A DNA stretch of 64,000 bases from Photobacterium sp. DA100 (GCF_029223585.1 NZ_CP119424.1:744001-808000); one strand, 5' to 3'; positions 8,131 through 17,424 are shown, numbered from the stretch's first letter. Program-made: numbers and translations. The notes: a model not told the origin generated them from the letters alone.

Positions 8131-8577
8131 ATGAAAAAAATTCTTGTTGCAGGAGGTGTTATGCTTGCAGCCAGTGTATCTGCAACGCCTTTTGAAAAGC
8201 CCGAAGATGCAATTGAATATCGCCAAGCCGCTTTTACCATGATCGCGACTAACTTTGGTGATTTGGCAGAAATGGTTAAGGGACGCAAAGAGTGGGATCA
8301 GCAAACATTTAGCCAACGCGCCCAGTTTATTTCGCAGTTGTCCTATATGCCAGAAGAAGCTTTTAAAGTGGATGGAACGGATAAGGGCCAGACCAAAGCC
8401 AAGCCAGAAATTTGGTCTGATTGGGACGGTTTCAGTGTTAAGCTGGACAAGTTTCAAACCGATATGGCGAATTTAGCTAAAGTATCGCTAGACGGTGACG
8501 AGCGAGCGACGAAGCGTGCATTTGGTGAAGCGGCTAAAAATTGCAAGTCTTGCCATAGTGATTATAAGTATCGCTAA
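8131..8577 (+). CDS. cytochrome c' (class II c-type cytochrome)
   Basis: A 148-residue periplasmic protein with a signal peptide (first 18 residues, ending SVSA) and a four-helix-bundle class II cytochrome c pattern. The single heme site CKSCH lies at 138-142, close to the C-terminus as expected for cytochrome c' and c556. These proteins bind NO or act in electron transfer. The ATG at 8131 follows AAGGGGAAG; a longer frame upstream lacks a ribosome site. It is convergent with a cytochrome b561 gene across a shared hairpin, and such pairs often work together, though this arrangement is convergent rather than operonic. Confidence 0.9.
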   Translation: MKKILVAGGVMLAASVSATPFEKPEDAIEYRQAAFTMIATNFGDLAEMVKGRKEWDQQTFSQRAQFISQLSYMPEEAFKVDGTDKGQTKAKPEIWSDWDGFSVKLDKFQTDMANLAKVSLDGDERATKRAFGEAAKNCKSCHSDYKYR

Positions 8578-8630
8578 GCCTTGGCTTCGACGGCGTTAAC
8601 GCCGGTAAGATAAAATGCAAGGAAGGTAGG

Positions 8631-8655
8631 TGCCAGACGTATGTCTGGCATTTTT
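8631..8655. terminator. terminator between convergent cytochrome genes
   Basis: TGCCAGAC and GTCTGGCA form a perfect eight-base stem with a GTAT loop followed by TTTTT on the plus strand. It ends the cytochrome c' gene three bases before the stop of the cytochrome b561 gene. Confidence 0.85.
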
Positions 8656-8657
8656 GA

Positions 8658-9338
8658 TCATAGCAGGTAAGCCACGACCTCCTGGCCGAGGGTAAAATAG
8701 ACAACCGTGCCAATAATGAGGAAGATCCCCCAGGCAAAAAGACCGTTGGTCATCTTCGGTGCACTGTTTGTTCCTATGGCCTTCCTTCCCGTCAACATGG
8801 GCGTGACGAGGTTATCTTTGCGTAAAAAATAGAGCATTATCGCAGCAAGGTGTACGCAGATGGCACCAAGGATGAGATTGAAATTTACTGCATGGATCTC
8901 GGTGAGAAAGCTGCTTGTTTCACCGCTGATAAGATAGGCAAAGGGGCCTTCAGATATAATATCGTCGTTAGCGAATAAGCCTGTTGCCAGCTGGGCGATG
9001 AGCAGCAGCATAAAAGCAACGACCATATAAGCGCCCGCAGGATTGTGGCCTGCTGATGGGGGATTCGTCTGCTTATTGCCCCTAGTGCTAGTTGCCAAAT
9101 ATTGGATCACAGCTCGGGGAGATCGCACGAAGCGATGGAACTGAGCCGTTTCACTGCCGATGATGCCCCATATCAGGCGAGTAGCTAACAGCGCCAACAA
9201 TAGATAGGCCAGGCTAAAATGCCAGTCCATTAGTCCTTCGGTGCCGGTATACCACAAGCCTCCGACAGTAAAAGCTTGTAACCAGTGATAGCCACGGATA
9301 AAACTGTCCCACACCGCGGGCTGGTTGCTGAGCGTCAT
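8658..9338 (-). CDS. cytochrome b561 family protein
   Basis: A 226-residue inner-membrane di-heme cytochrome b561 (prokaryotic type) with four main hydrophobic helices plus a C-terminal one. Candidate axial histidines are in RGYHWLQAF (helix 1), FHRFVRSP/WHFSLAYLL, and EIHAVNFN and CVHLAAIML in the later helices. The family moves electrons between the quinone pool and periplasmic c-type cytochromes. I chose the ATG at 9338 because it follows AAGGAAT; the frame extends 22 codons further without a ribosome site. The neighbouring cytochrome c' is a possible electron partner. Confidence 0.88.
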   Translation of the reverse strand: MTLSNQPAVWDSFIRGYHWLQAFTVGGLWYTGTEGLMDWHFSLAYLLLALLATRLIWGIIGSETAQFHRFVRSPRAVIQYLATSTRGNKQTNPPSAGHNPAGAYMVVAFMLLLIAQLATGLFANDDIISEGPFAYLISGETSSFLTEIHAVNFNLILGAICVHLAAIMLYFLRKDNLVTPMLTGRKAIGTNSAPKMTNGLFAWGIFLIIGTVVYFTLGQEVVAYLL

Positions 9339-9454
9339 GACTGATTCCTTTCGTGTAATATGCATGGGGTTTTGCTTTACGTTATTTAAACATATTGGTG
9401 GCAATAATTAACTTGTCTTTTCATTTGTTTACAGTTGTGGTTTTTTTCAAGCGC

Positions 9455-9482
9455 CATAAAAATAGGCCCCTTTCGGGGCCTA
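9455..9482 (-). terminator. rho-independent terminator of cti
   Basis: Read on the minus strand, AGGCCCC-GAAA-GGGGCCT is followed by ATTTTTAT. It lies 24 bases past the cti stop codon and separates cti from the cytochrome b561 gene downstream. Confidence 0.85.
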
Positions 9483-9505
9483 AAGTGTAGTCATGAATGC
9501 TTGTG

Positions 9506-11884
9506 TTAGCGGTTTTCTATCCGGTTATAATCAAGTAACCCAGCTTCAATTGGGAACATACGCTGGTTTAGCTCGTTTAACTTATCACTGAAAGACCAGA
9601 AATCCGGGCTGGTTCTACGCAAACCATACCGGTCGAGGAACTGGCGGTAATCCTCCTCGCTCTGAATGGTGTTTATCTGATTGGCTGCATCTTTTAGATC
9701 CGCCTCTTGCAGATACCAAAATGCCCTTGGATAACTGCCCAGTAGTCCTCTGACCAAAGTGACATTATCTTGCTCGTATAGACGGTTCGACTCCTCATCG
9801 AACAGGCTAGAGATATTTTTATGTGCGCTATTGCGGATCAGGGTAAACAGCTCAGCTTGTCGGCCTGATTGGGCGGGCTCTACCATAATGAATGTCACTT
9901 CGGGCAATAAGCTCGCTTGAATTCCGCTAAGTCGGTTCAACTGGTATAAGGCTTGCGAGTTGTTTGCGTACATGCTTGATTGGGTGAAATCATAGCGGTC
10001 GGGTAATACAACTTGAAGCTTTTGTTGCAACATGCCAAATAGCTCATTCTTCGGCTGAGGTGTATGGAAGCTAATACCTGTTGGTTGTTCAAATGCGTTT
10101 ATATCACCCTGAAGATAATCACTCAGGTGCTTGCCTGCTCCCTGATACCAGTAGGCCAGTTCTTGTCGGCGAACATCAGCCGGAAGGAGAGAGAGGAAGT
10201 TAGACTCGCCTTCCATACGTAAGAAGTCCATATACATACGCGTGACCAGCTGGTGGCCAAAGTTACCGTATACGTCGAAACCCGCCACCAGCAGGTAGTG
10301 GATACGCTCGAGTAGGGAATAATCAATAACCCAAGCGGTCTTGGGATGATCTCCCACGAGTCCCTTTGTTACTGTGGCACTGTCAAAATGACGGAACACC
10401 GTAAGGCTAGCATTGTCGTTGTAGCCGTCACCATCCCAGATCAAGTCTGTTGTGAGGTGCTCGCCATTCTCGAACGCATCGTTGAGAAAGGCGTTCTTTG
10501 CTTTGAGGAACCGCCCTTGTTGCTTGGCGTAAGAAATCCAGTTAGATATGGGCAGGGTGTTACTTTCGTTTTCAGCCGGTAAGCGTAAATTCTCTGCTTG
10601 TGATGCGTAAAACTCATCAACCGATGGGGTATTGGCCATTGCAGGATCAACAAAGAAGACCCAGAAGTGATCATTGATAACGTTCAGCGCGAGCTGCCCA
10701 CGGCATACCGGTCCTTTGATAAAGCCCATGATGGTATTCTGTGCATTGTCGATCATGAAGCGGTATCGGCTATCAACCGGTATTTGCTTAAAAGCAATCA
10801 GCGGGTTAGCTGCAATCTCCGGGTCGTAGCTAGGCAGTGAGGTTACTTCATAATCTGGTTCGATAAAGAGCGTATGCAAACGGGCAAGCTTGGCATGGTT
10901 CAGTGCGTAAGGCATATGTGTTTTGTCGACAATACTCTCTCTTACCGGCTGGAATCGATAGTAGACACGGTCGACGCCCGGATCATCGTAAGGGCGTCGA
11001 GTGGCAATGAGATCAATGGGTGTGCCTGGCGCAGTACGAGAACGAACGAGCTTGAAAAAAGTCGGCTGCCGTTCGTCGGAAAAGTAGAGATGGGAAACAA
11101 ACAAGTGCTCATAGATGTAGCGGCTAGCCAGTTGTTGCTTAAGGCTACTTCCATTGAGTACAGTCTCCCACTCGGCAACTTTACCGAGGGTTTGTTGACC
11201 GGGTGCCGGTGCCGCTGTCATCATGCCACCATTGGCCAGCCAGTCCATCAACACCTGATTCTCTTCATCACTGATTTGGGGTAGGCCGTAGGGCATTCCC
11301 CACTCTGGGTAGCTTTGTTCATAGGTAGCCATTTCCTCGATGGTCGGACACTGTTGATCACGATCCAAAGAAAAATCCCACTCATCGTGATTGAGAACTT
11401 TCTGATCTGGTAAAGGGTGGGCCTGTTTTAGCTGCAGCATCCTCGCCATAACCCCAGCTTGGGTATTGGCTTCTTCCGATTGCACACGTTCATTCAGCAC
11501 CGGATTAAAACCTTTCTCGCGCCATTCAGCCGTTGATTGCGCATCAATAAACATCCGGGTGGTATTGGCCGCCAAAAGGCGGGTGCCTTCATAGACTTTT
11601 TGCTTGCTGGCTCCTCGGTCGATCCCTTCTGCAGATGACAGTTTCAATTGACAAGGCGCATCGTAGCAGGCGTGGCAAACCACACAGCGATTTTCAATAA
11701 TGGGCTTGACCTCGTCTAGATAGTGATTGGCAATGGGAGAGTCGGCCGGTGCTAACCTTTCTTGGGGCTGGGGTTTGCCATAAAGCTGATCCAGGGTAAG
11801 TCCGGCATAAACAGCGCAACCCGAGAAAAATAGCGTCAGTATCAATAGCAACGAATGTTTTCGGTGTTTGTTTTTTATACTCAT
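9506..11884 (-). CDS. cti: fatty acid cis/trans isomerase (heme c)
   Basis: A 792-residue protein of the Cti family, which converts cis to trans double bonds in membrane phospholipids in the periplasm as a rapid response to solvents or heat. The N-terminus is a signal sequence with a possible lipobox FSGC (Cys23). The covalent heme site CVVCH lies at 67-71 and is followed by two more cysteines (CYDAPC). The length agrees with known family members of about 760-790 residues. Conserved stretches include FVSHLYFSDE and YFWPVR-like YYRFQPVRES. The ToxR-like gene lies 178 bases upstream on the same strand and is a candidate regulator. Confidence 0.92.
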   Translation of the reverse strand: MSIKNKHRKHSLLLILTLFFSGCAVYAGLTLDQLYGKPQPQERLAPADSPIANHYLDEVKPIIENRCVVCHACYDAPCQLKLSSAEGIDRGASKQKVYEGTRLLAANTTRMFIDAQSTAEWREKGFNPVLNERVQSEEANTQAGVMARMLQLKQAHPLPDQKVLNHDEWDFSLDRDQQCPTIEEMATYEQSYPEWGMPYGLPQISDEENQVLMDWLANGGMMTAAPAPGQQTLGKVAEWETVLNGSSLKQQLASRYIYEHLFVSHLYFSDERQPTFFKLVRSRTAPGTPIDLIATRRPYDDPGVDRVYYRFQPVRESIVDKTHMPYALNHAKLARLHTLFIEPDYEVTSLPSYDPEIAANPLIAFKQIPVDSRYRFMIDNAQNTIMGFIKGPVCRGQLALNVINDHFWVFFVDPAMANTPSVDEFYASQAENLRLPAENESNTLPISNWISYAKQQGRFLKAKNAFLNDAFENGEHLTTDLIWDGDGYNDNASLTVFRHFDSATVTKGLVGDHPKTAWVIDYSLLERIHYLLVAGFDVYGNFGHQLVTRMYMDFLRMEGESNFLSLLPADVRRQELAYWYQGAGKHLSDYLQGDINAFEQPTGISFHTPQPKNELFGMLQQKLQVVLPDRYDFTQSSMYANNSQALYQLNRLSGIQASLLPEVTFIMVEPAQSGRQAELFTLIRNSAHKNISSLFDEESNRLYEQDNVTLVRGLLGSYPRAFWYLQEADLKDAANQINTIQSEEDYRQFLDRYGLRRTSPDFWSFSDKLNELNQRMFPIEAGLLDYNRIENR

Positions 11885-12062
11885 TCTGTATTGTTCTTTT
11901 GTTCTACACCAGCAAATCGCGCTGGGTTAAAAGCTAATGTTATGGTTAAGTCTACCAAAACACATATCTTGCTTGTAAAAATGATTGGTTTTTATTGAAT
12001 GGTGGCGGAATGCTTTCAAGAAAGCAGCCCGTTAGAGCTGCATTCAATCTGTAATATGCGGA

Positions 12063-13340
12063 TTATTGATTCAGAAGCTGGCGTTTGTAGTTGAAAATTT
12101 TGGCGTTCTTTTCACTGTTGTGAACCCAGTATATTCCCACCTGATCATTGAGGACCAAATCAATGAAAGGTTGCTGGTAAAGTAGGTAACTATAGCCAAT
12201 CGTTTTGCCTAGAAACTGCTTTTTTACCTTGCTTTCGATGCGTATTGCCGTTGATGTGTCTTCATTGACAAACTCATTGGGTTGGTATGCCCAGTGATAC
12301 ATGATTGGCTTCACTTCAATTGTAGAAATAAACGGGGACTGATTTTCTACCACGGTTAAGGTTGCCGAGCTGATCGACATTGCATGGTGGTAACCCGTAT
12401 CTTCTTCAGAGATAAAATTCAGGTATGAGAAGTTCAGTTTATTGTCTTCATCCTTGGTGATGTAGTAATACACCACCTGCGAATCGATACCTGAATTATC
12501 AAGGAAGTTGAGGAAGACCTGAGAAGTGGGCTCTCGGGCCAGTTCTGTTTGAATTATCGGGTCTTGTCGTGATAGCGGTAGCTCTTGGAGCACGTTCAAC
12601 TTGAATTTCGACCACCCATCTTCGCTGATTTGGTAGGAAAAATCAGTATGTGGAAGGCAGTAGTTGTTCTCGCCGAGGCGACACCACGCTAGAGAGTAGG
12701 AATCATCACCTTTGAAGGCATAGAGTTTCACATTGTCTAATTCTGGTGCATTGTCGATTTGCTTATAAGCATGGTGAAGATCATCAAGTTTAGCTTGGAG
12801 TTCGACAATATCTTGTTCGCTGGTTGCTACCAGTGTGACCATGCTGTTGAGTAACATGCTGGTCCGGGTAATGTATTGAGGTTTATCTGGGTATTTATAG
12901 CCAGTCAGCCAGAGGTATACGCCCACTAGTATCAGCGCGGACATGAAAGCGGCCATTGCAAGATAAGGTAGGTACGGCGCGGTGTTTTTTATGACTTTTG
13001 ATGCCGATAGTTCAGAATACTTCTCGGTAGTAATTTGGGTGATCTGGTAGCCGACACGAGGAAGTGTCTCGATGATCTCGCCTTTGGTTTTTTCCTGCAG
13101 TTTTACTCGCAGGCTTCTTATGGCTTGGAACAGAGAAGCTTCAGATACAACGCGGTCTGGCCAGCCGGCTTTCAGCAGTTCTTCTTTTGTGACAGCGCGA
13201 TTAACATGCTCTATAAGGTAAAGCAGAATGTATTGCTCAGAGAGATTGAGCTTTTGGCTGGTTGTGTCTGACTTTATGACCCCAAGAGCAGGGTTGAAAA
13301 TAAGCTCATTGGTAAATTTGAACTGTTTTTGGCCAGGCAT
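12063..13340 (-). CDS. ToxR-like membrane-bound transcriptional regulator
   Basis: A 425-residue one-component regulator. An OmpR/ToxR-type winged helix domain occupies about residues 15-105 (LNLSEQYILLYLIEHVNRAVTKEELL and ETLPRVGYQI are typical), one transmembrane helix lies at about 125-148, and a long periplasmic domain of about 275 residues follows. There is no phosphoacceptor domain, so signals are sensed across the membrane directly. Its periplasmic part does not match ToxR or CadC that I recognise. It is upstream of cti on the same strand; control of membrane-lipid stress genes would fit but is inference. Confidence 0.85.
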   Translation of the reverse strand: MPGQKQFKFTNELIFNPALGVIKSDTTSQKLNLSEQYILLYLIEHVNRAVTKEELLKAGWPDRVVSEASLFQAIRSLRVKLQEKTKGEIIETLPRVGYQITQITTEKYSELSASKVIKNTAPYLPYLAMAAFMSALILVGVYLWLTGYKYPDKPQYITRTSMLLNSMVTLVATSEQDIVELQAKLDDLHHAYKQIDNAPELDNVKLYAFKGDDSYSLAWCRLGENNYCLPHTDFSYQISEDGWSKFKLNVLQELPLSRQDPIIQTELAREPTSQVFLNFLDNSGIDSQVVYYYITKDEDNKLNFSYLNFISEEDTGYHHAMSISSATLTVVENQSPFISTIEVKPIMYHWAYQPNEFVNEDTSTAIRIESKVKKQFLGKTIGYSYLLYQQPFIDLVLNDQVGIYWVHNSEKNAKIFNYKRQLLNQ

Positions 13341-13480
13341 TGATATCTCAGAACCTTTTTGGTCTTATATTTTAGTAGCTTACTGGCGTTAAGTGTTATA
13401 TCTAATAGATGACGCCTAATTGATTTAAGCCGAACATATTACCATGAAAAAAAATAATTGGTACGCGAAAAATCGCTCCC

Positions 13481-13515
13481 CAAAAAAAGCAGGGAGAGCA
13501 CAAAGGCCCTCCCTG
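13481..13515 (-). terminator. rho-independent terminator
   Basis: On the minus strand CAGGGAG and CTCCCTG pair around a short loop and are followed by CTTTTTTTGG. It lies just past the stop of the 150-residue unknown protein gene. Confidence 0.8.
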
Positions 13516-13548
13516 AACATTCAGACAAATTGCATTGAAGCGAGTTGC

Positions 13549-14001
13549 TTATTTCTTGAAGATCTCTTGGAACTCACGCTTCATTGGTGGGTTACGACGA
13601 GCTTTTTTCAACTGCTTACACATGTCTTTGACACAGTTGTGCAGTACTTTATCAAGCATTACTGCTTTGTAGTCTGTGTACTCTTCATCCGTCATATCCG
13701 AAGGCTTTTCTGTTTCTTGCATTTCGCCAAGAAAATCAACACCTGAGTAGCTCTGGCTTAGTGCGATCAGGGCGTGGAACTGTTCGAAGTTGTCCAGTAC
13801 GTTTTGAGCACTTGCTGGTAGCTGATCCCAAGCTTCACGTGAAGTTGGCTCAGATGCTTTGTAAACGTTAATTAGCATGTCAAGAAGCTCTTCTGGCACC
13901 TCTTCAAACTCAACAACTTGACGGAGTTCTGGTGAACAATCGTCAAGAGTGAATTTTACTTCTTCAATCGTTTGATCTTCTTTTTTCTCAATATCAGACA
14001 T
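13549..14001 (-). CDS. conserved-looking acidic hypothetical protein
   Basis: I do not recognise this 150-residue protein. It is strongly acidic in its N-terminal two thirds (EKKEDQTIEEVKF, EFEEVPEELLDML) and basic at the C-terminus (KQLKKARRNPPMKREFQEIFKK), with a predicted all-helical content and two cysteines near 125-130. There is no signal peptide or membrane helix. Codon use matches the neighbours and a clear terminator follows, so it is a real gene. It stands alone, with a ToxR-like gene downstream. The charge polarity could suit binding to a nucleic acid or ribosome partner, but there is no direct evidence. Confidence 0.75.
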   Translation of the reverse strand: MSDIEKKEDQTIEEVKFTLDDCSPELRQVVEFEEVPEELLDMLINVYKASEPTSREAWDQLPASAQNVLDNFEQFHALIALSQSYSGVDFLGEMQETEKPSDMTDEEYTDYKAVMLDKVLHNCVKDMCKQLKKARRNPPMKREFQEIFKK

Positions 14002-14336
14002 AGCTAATTCCTAAAGCATGATTTTGGTTAAGGGAGGGAATCCTATAGCCCTGTATCTAAAAGTCAACAGGTATGGCCAATCACCCTGATGACTTTGGCT
14101 ATAAGATACCGGAACAACACAACAAATCACGTTAATTTGCTCACGAATATCCGCTTTATGCCTGGTGCAGCCATGATTGGACTCGATGCCTGTCCACAGC
14201 GGAATTAATCGCCGAATACCTTGAAAGTGGAAGTTGTAACTTAGTTGCATAAACTTATGAACCAAAACCTTAAAGCTATCGCATTGTGTGCTATAAATAG
14301 CTTAAGGAAAATCCAATACCTCAATAGGATGCTTAG
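14002..14336. other. intergenic region, divergent promoters
   Basis: This 335-base gap separates two divergent genes and must hold both promoters. An 84-codon open frame on the minus strand (14011-14265) lacks a ribosome-binding site and reads like chance sequence. I see no repeat, hairpin with T-tract or recognisable operator. Confidence 0.5.
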
Positions 14337-15284
14337 ATGGAAGCGATGCGGATACTACTGGTAGATGATGTGCATCTCGAGAGGATGCAGTTAGCCATGC
14401 GGCTACAGCGCCTCGGGCATGTGGTTGAAGCTGTCGCTTCAGGTAAGGAGGCTATCGAGAAATATCCTTTGTTTGATCCAGATTTATTACTGCTGGATGT
14501 CAGCATGCCTGACATGAGTGGTACAGAAGTCGCCGAGCAAATCCGAATCAAACATCCTGATTGGGTGCCAATCATCTTCTTGAGTGGTCATGACGAGCCT
14601 GAAATGATCGCGAAAGCGATTGATATGGGGGGGGATGACTATATCGTTAAGCCCGTGAATAACATCGTACTGGCGGCAAAACTTAAAGCTATGCAGCGTA
14701 TTGCTCATATGCGTCATCAGCTCAAAGATACAACCAAGAGCCTAGAGCAAGCCAATGAAAAGCTTTCACAGCAAGTTAACGAGGATGGTTTGACCAAGCT
14801 CGCGAACCGGCGTTATCTTGATACAAAATTGACCGAATTTATCTCATGGCATGGCCGTAATAACTTTCCACTCACTTTGATCATGCTGGATGTCGATCAT
14901 TTTAAACTGTTTAATGATCATTATGGCCACATTGAAGGTGACCGATGCCTACAAATGGTTGCGACGGAGCTGAAGAAAAGCTTCAGCCGAGCCGGTGAGC
15001 TGGCAGCCAGATACGGTGGCGAAGAGTTTGTTGTAGCACTGAGTAACTGCGATAAGACTCGAGCGGTTAGAGAGTGCGAACGGTTAAAACAATGCATACA
15101 GAAACTTGAAATCCCCCATTCAAAATCGACTACGGCGGATATAGTGACGGTAAGTCAAGGTATGGTGTCCTGGGTTCCAACGGGATTAGAAACGGTCGAT
15201 AATATGTACCAAATTGTTGACCGTGTACTTTATAAGGCAAAGGAACAAGGACGCAACCGCTTCGTTGCCGCAGAATTTACCTAA
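14337..15284 (+). CDS. response regulator with GGDEF diguanylate cyclase domain
   Basis: A 315-residue protein with an N-terminal receiver domain (Asp10/Asp11, phosphoacceptor Asp54 in LLLDVSMPD, Lys105) and a C-terminal GGDEF domain with an intact active site GGEEF at 227-231, so it should make cyclic di-GMP from GTP when phosphorylated. Five residues before the active site, the inhibitory RxxD site reads RAGE (218-221), with Glu in place of Asp, so product feedback may be weakened. Start ATG 14337 follows AGGA by seven bases. There is no kinase nearby, so the activating partner is elsewhere. Confidence 0.92.
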   Translation: MEAMRILLVDDVHLERMQLAMRLQRLGHVVEAVASGKEAIEKYPLFDPDLLLLDVSMPDMSGTEVAEQIRIKHPDWVPIIFLSGHDEPEMIAKAIDMGGDDYIVKPVNNIVLAAKLKAMQRIAHMRHQLKDTTKSLEQANEKLSQQVNEDGLTKLANRRYLDTKLTEFISWHGRNNFPLTLIMLDVDHFKLFNDHYGHIEGDRCLQMVATELKKSFSRAGELAARYGGEEFVVALSNCDKTRAVRECERLKQCIQKLEIPHSKSTTADIVTVSQGMVSWVPTGLETVDNMYQIVDRVLYKAKEQGRNRFVAAEFT

Positions 15285-15335
15285 GCTCTCTTCTCTTATT
15301 CTTTGATCCAGTTAACATTTTATGTCATATCAAGC

Positions 15336-15364
15336 GTTATTTGGCTGTTTTGCAGCCAAATAAC
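15336..15364 (+). terminator. long-stem hairpin, probable terminator
   Basis: GTTATTTGGCTG (15336-15347) and CAGCCAAATAAC (15353-15364) are perfect twelve-base arms around TTTTG. The T-tract is weak (TTGTTG), but the position 51 bases after the GGDEF gene fits a terminator. Confidence 0.6.
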
Positions 15365-15536
15365 TTGTTGCCTGCTTGCTGTCGCTCACTGCAATGATAA
15401 TCTGCTATTTAAAGGGTAAGACCCTGGCAGTGTACATTCTCTTGAGTAGAAGCCATCCGATATACAATGACGTTCTTGTTTTCGGCTATGCTCAATGGAA
15501 TTTGTATTGTAAGAAGAAAAAGGGTGAGGGGAGATC

Positions 15537-16202
15537 ATGGATATTTGCTTTTCGCAGACAGAAGCGCGCGTGTTAGGTTGCTTGCTTGAAAAAGAGGTAA
15601 CTACACCTGATCAGTACCCATTAACATTGAATGCACTGACAACGGCTTGTAACCAAAAAAGTAATCGCGAGCCTGTGATGTCGCTTGATGAAGCTACGGT
15701 GCAAGACACGCTGGAAGCATTAAAAACAAAGCGATTTGTTCAAGAAGTCACCGCGGGTTTCGGGAGTCGAGTGGCTAAATATCAGCACCGATTCTGCAAC
15801 ACGGAATTCAGTACTTTCCAGTTCAGTAAGCAAGAGAAGGCAATTATCTGTGTGATGTTGCTGCGTGGTCCTCAATCGCCTGGAGAGTTGCGTACCCGCA
15901 CCAATCGATTGTGCAACTTTGCCGATGTCAAAGAAGTGGAAGTCGTACTGAGTACTCTATCAGAGCACCCGAAAGGGCCGTTTGTTATCCAATTGCCTAA
16001 AGAGCCGGGCAAGCGCGATTTCCGCTATATGCATCTGTTCAGTGGCGAAGTTGACATTGAAGCGTTGCAACAGCAAAGCGCTGCGGTAGGAAGCCCATCG
16101 TCACCGTCTTCTGAGCGGCTGACGGCCTTGGAAGACGAGGTTGCAGAGCTTAAGAAAGAAGTGGAAGAGCTCAAGGCAATGCTTGAATCTTTAACTTCAT
16201 AA
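15537..16202 (+). CDS. yceH: YceH family protein (DUF480)
   Basis: A 221-residue cytoplasmic protein of the YceH/DUF480 family: two tandem winged-helix domains (about 5-85 and 95-170) followed by a C-terminal coiled coil (about 190-220, LEDEVAELKKEVEELKAMLESL). Typical motifs are EARVLGCLLEKEVTTPDQYPL and the RGPQSPGELRTRT segment. The function is not established; the fold suggests DNA binding or protein contacts. The ATG at 15537 follows GAGGGGAG. A clear terminator ends the unit, so it is monocistronic. Confidence 0.92.
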   Translation: MDICFSQTEARVLGCLLEKEVTTPDQYPLTLNALTTACNQKSNREPVMSLDEATVQDTLEALKTKRFVQEVTAGFGSRVAKYQHRFCNTEFSTFQFSKQEKAIICVMLLRGPQSPGELRTRTNRLCNFADVKEVEVVLSTLSEHPKGPFVIQLPKEPGKRDFRYMHLFSGEVDIEALQQQSAAVGSPSSPSSERLTALEDEVAELKKEVEELKAMLESLTS

Positions 16203-16228
16203 GTGTCCAATAAGCGATCTATGTTGCC

Positions 16229-16254
16229 AGCCCAGCAATTGCTGGGCTTTTTTG
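16229..16254 (+). terminator. rho-independent terminator of yceH
   Basis: AGCCCAGCAATTGCTGGGCT is a self-complementary stem followed by TTTTTTG, 27 bases past the yceH stop. Confidence 0.9.
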
Positions 16255-16272
16255 TAAAGGTAGTAACTTAGC

Positions 16273-16605
16273 ATGACGGGGTCTGAAAGCAACCAACCTG
16301 CCAATTGCGATAACCAACAAAATAAAATGGGTGAATGGTCGGTCTATTTAATTAGGACAGCTGCCGATCAGCTGTATTGCGGTGTGACGACCGATGTAGA
16401 AAGACGGTTCAACGAGCACGTTTCTACCAAGCGGGGAGCCAAATTTTTGAAGGGCAAAGGCCCACTGCAGTTGGTTTGGTCGGAGTGTGTCGGTGATAAA
16501 CGACTGGCCATGCAGCTTGAATATCGTATCAAGCGCCTATCGAAGTGCAAAAAGGAGCAGTTAGTTGCTCGTGGGCTTAGCGTATTTAGCTTGGTTGAGT
16601 CATGA
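16273..16605 (+). CDS. GIY-YIG nuclease family protein
   Basis: A 110-residue single-domain GIY-YIG protein similar to the YhbQ/UPF0213 group. The signature is seen as SVYLIRTAADQLYCGVTTD, then RFNEH, KRGAKFL and the closing EYRIKRLSKCKKEQLV segment. The first tyrosine motif is VYLI and the second is YCGVTT in place of YIG. Members are small endonuclease-like proteins of unclear substrate. The N-terminal 18 residues are not part of the fold, and an ATG at 16327 is an alternative start. It begins just after the yceH terminator, so it has its own promoter or depends on read-through. Confidence 0.88.
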   Translation: MTGSESNQPANCDNQQNKMGEWSVYLIRTAADQLYCGVTTDVERRFNEHVSTKRGAKFLKGKGPLQLVWSECVGDKRLAMQLEYRIKRLSKCKKEQLVARGLSVFSLVES

Positions 16606-16782
16606 ACTATAGTCGCTGAGAACACGTACCAATAGATAATGTTTGTCTTTTTTTAACTTAAATTCAATTGTTGGTTGATTTTTGCGCGTATGTCAGGCAA
16701 TTGAAATTGAACCTTCTTCTTGTTCAAACTACACTGCGTTTATCATTTTTATATTATTATTTTATTTTCCCAGGATAATTTT

Positions 16783-17322
16783 ATGGCACTTAAAGCCACT
16801 ATCTACAAAGCCCAGTTCAATGTTGCTGATCTAGATCGCCATGTTTACATCGACCAGCAGCACACCTTGGCGTGCCACCCATCAGAGACCCTACAACGTT
16901 TGATGCTTAGACTCATAGCATGGGGGTTTAATGCTGATGAGGAATTGCAGTTCACTAAGGGGCTTTGTGAAGCCGATGAGCCAGCGCTTTGGCAGAAAAA
17001 CCTTAGTGATGAAATTGAACTATGGATTGATCTGGGCCTGCCAGACGAGAAGCGTTTGAAGAAAGCTGCTCACAAGGCAAAAAAAGTCATTATTGTTGCT
17101 TATGGTGACAATGCGGCCCCGGTTTGGTGGAAGCAGCATCAGGCAAAAGTCAGCCAGTACGGTAATATCTCCGTGGTGTTTTTCAATGACGAAACGCTAG
17201 CGGAATTAGAAACACTGGTTGAGCGAACTATGAACCTTCAGCTAACCATTGAAGCTGAACAGGGCTGGTTGATGGCCGGTGATAAAAGCTGTACCTTGGC
17301 GCCAGAGTGGTGGCTTCGCTAA
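16783..17322 (+). CDS. yaeQ: YaeQ family protein
   Basis: A 179-residue protein of the YaeQ family, which has a PD-(D/E)XK nuclease-like fold. Recognisable segments are MALKATIYKAQFNVADLDR, the ETLQRLMLRLIAW helix, DLGLPDEKRLKKA and the C-terminal PEWWLR. E. coli YaeQ was linked to suppression of rfaH mutants, but no enzymatic role is settled. The start at 16783 gives the family N-terminus; the longer upstream frame runs into AT-rich non-coding sequence. It stands alone between the GIY-YIG and YdcF genes. Confidence 0.92.
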   Translation: MALKATIYKAQFNVADLDRHVYIDQQHTLACHPSETLQRLMLRLIAWGFNADEELQFTKGLCEADEPALWQKNLSDEIELWIDLGLPDEKRLKKAAHKAKKVIIVAYGDNAAPVWWKQHQAKVSQYGNISVVFFNDETLAELETLVERTMNLQLTIEAEQGWLMAGDKSCTLAPEWWLR

Positions 17323-17424
17323 TACCGCTCTATCGCTGTCGAATGTCACGCATCAGTCACAGAATCCTTGCATCATAGCCTTTTAGGGTACGTTTTCGCG
17401 ATTTCAGCAATAAGGAGTATTGCA

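Noticed and set aside
14011..14265. 84-codon minus-strand frame between the acidic protein gene and the GGDEF gene
   Set aside because: No ribosome-binding site, composition unlike coding sequence, and it fills a divergent promoter region.
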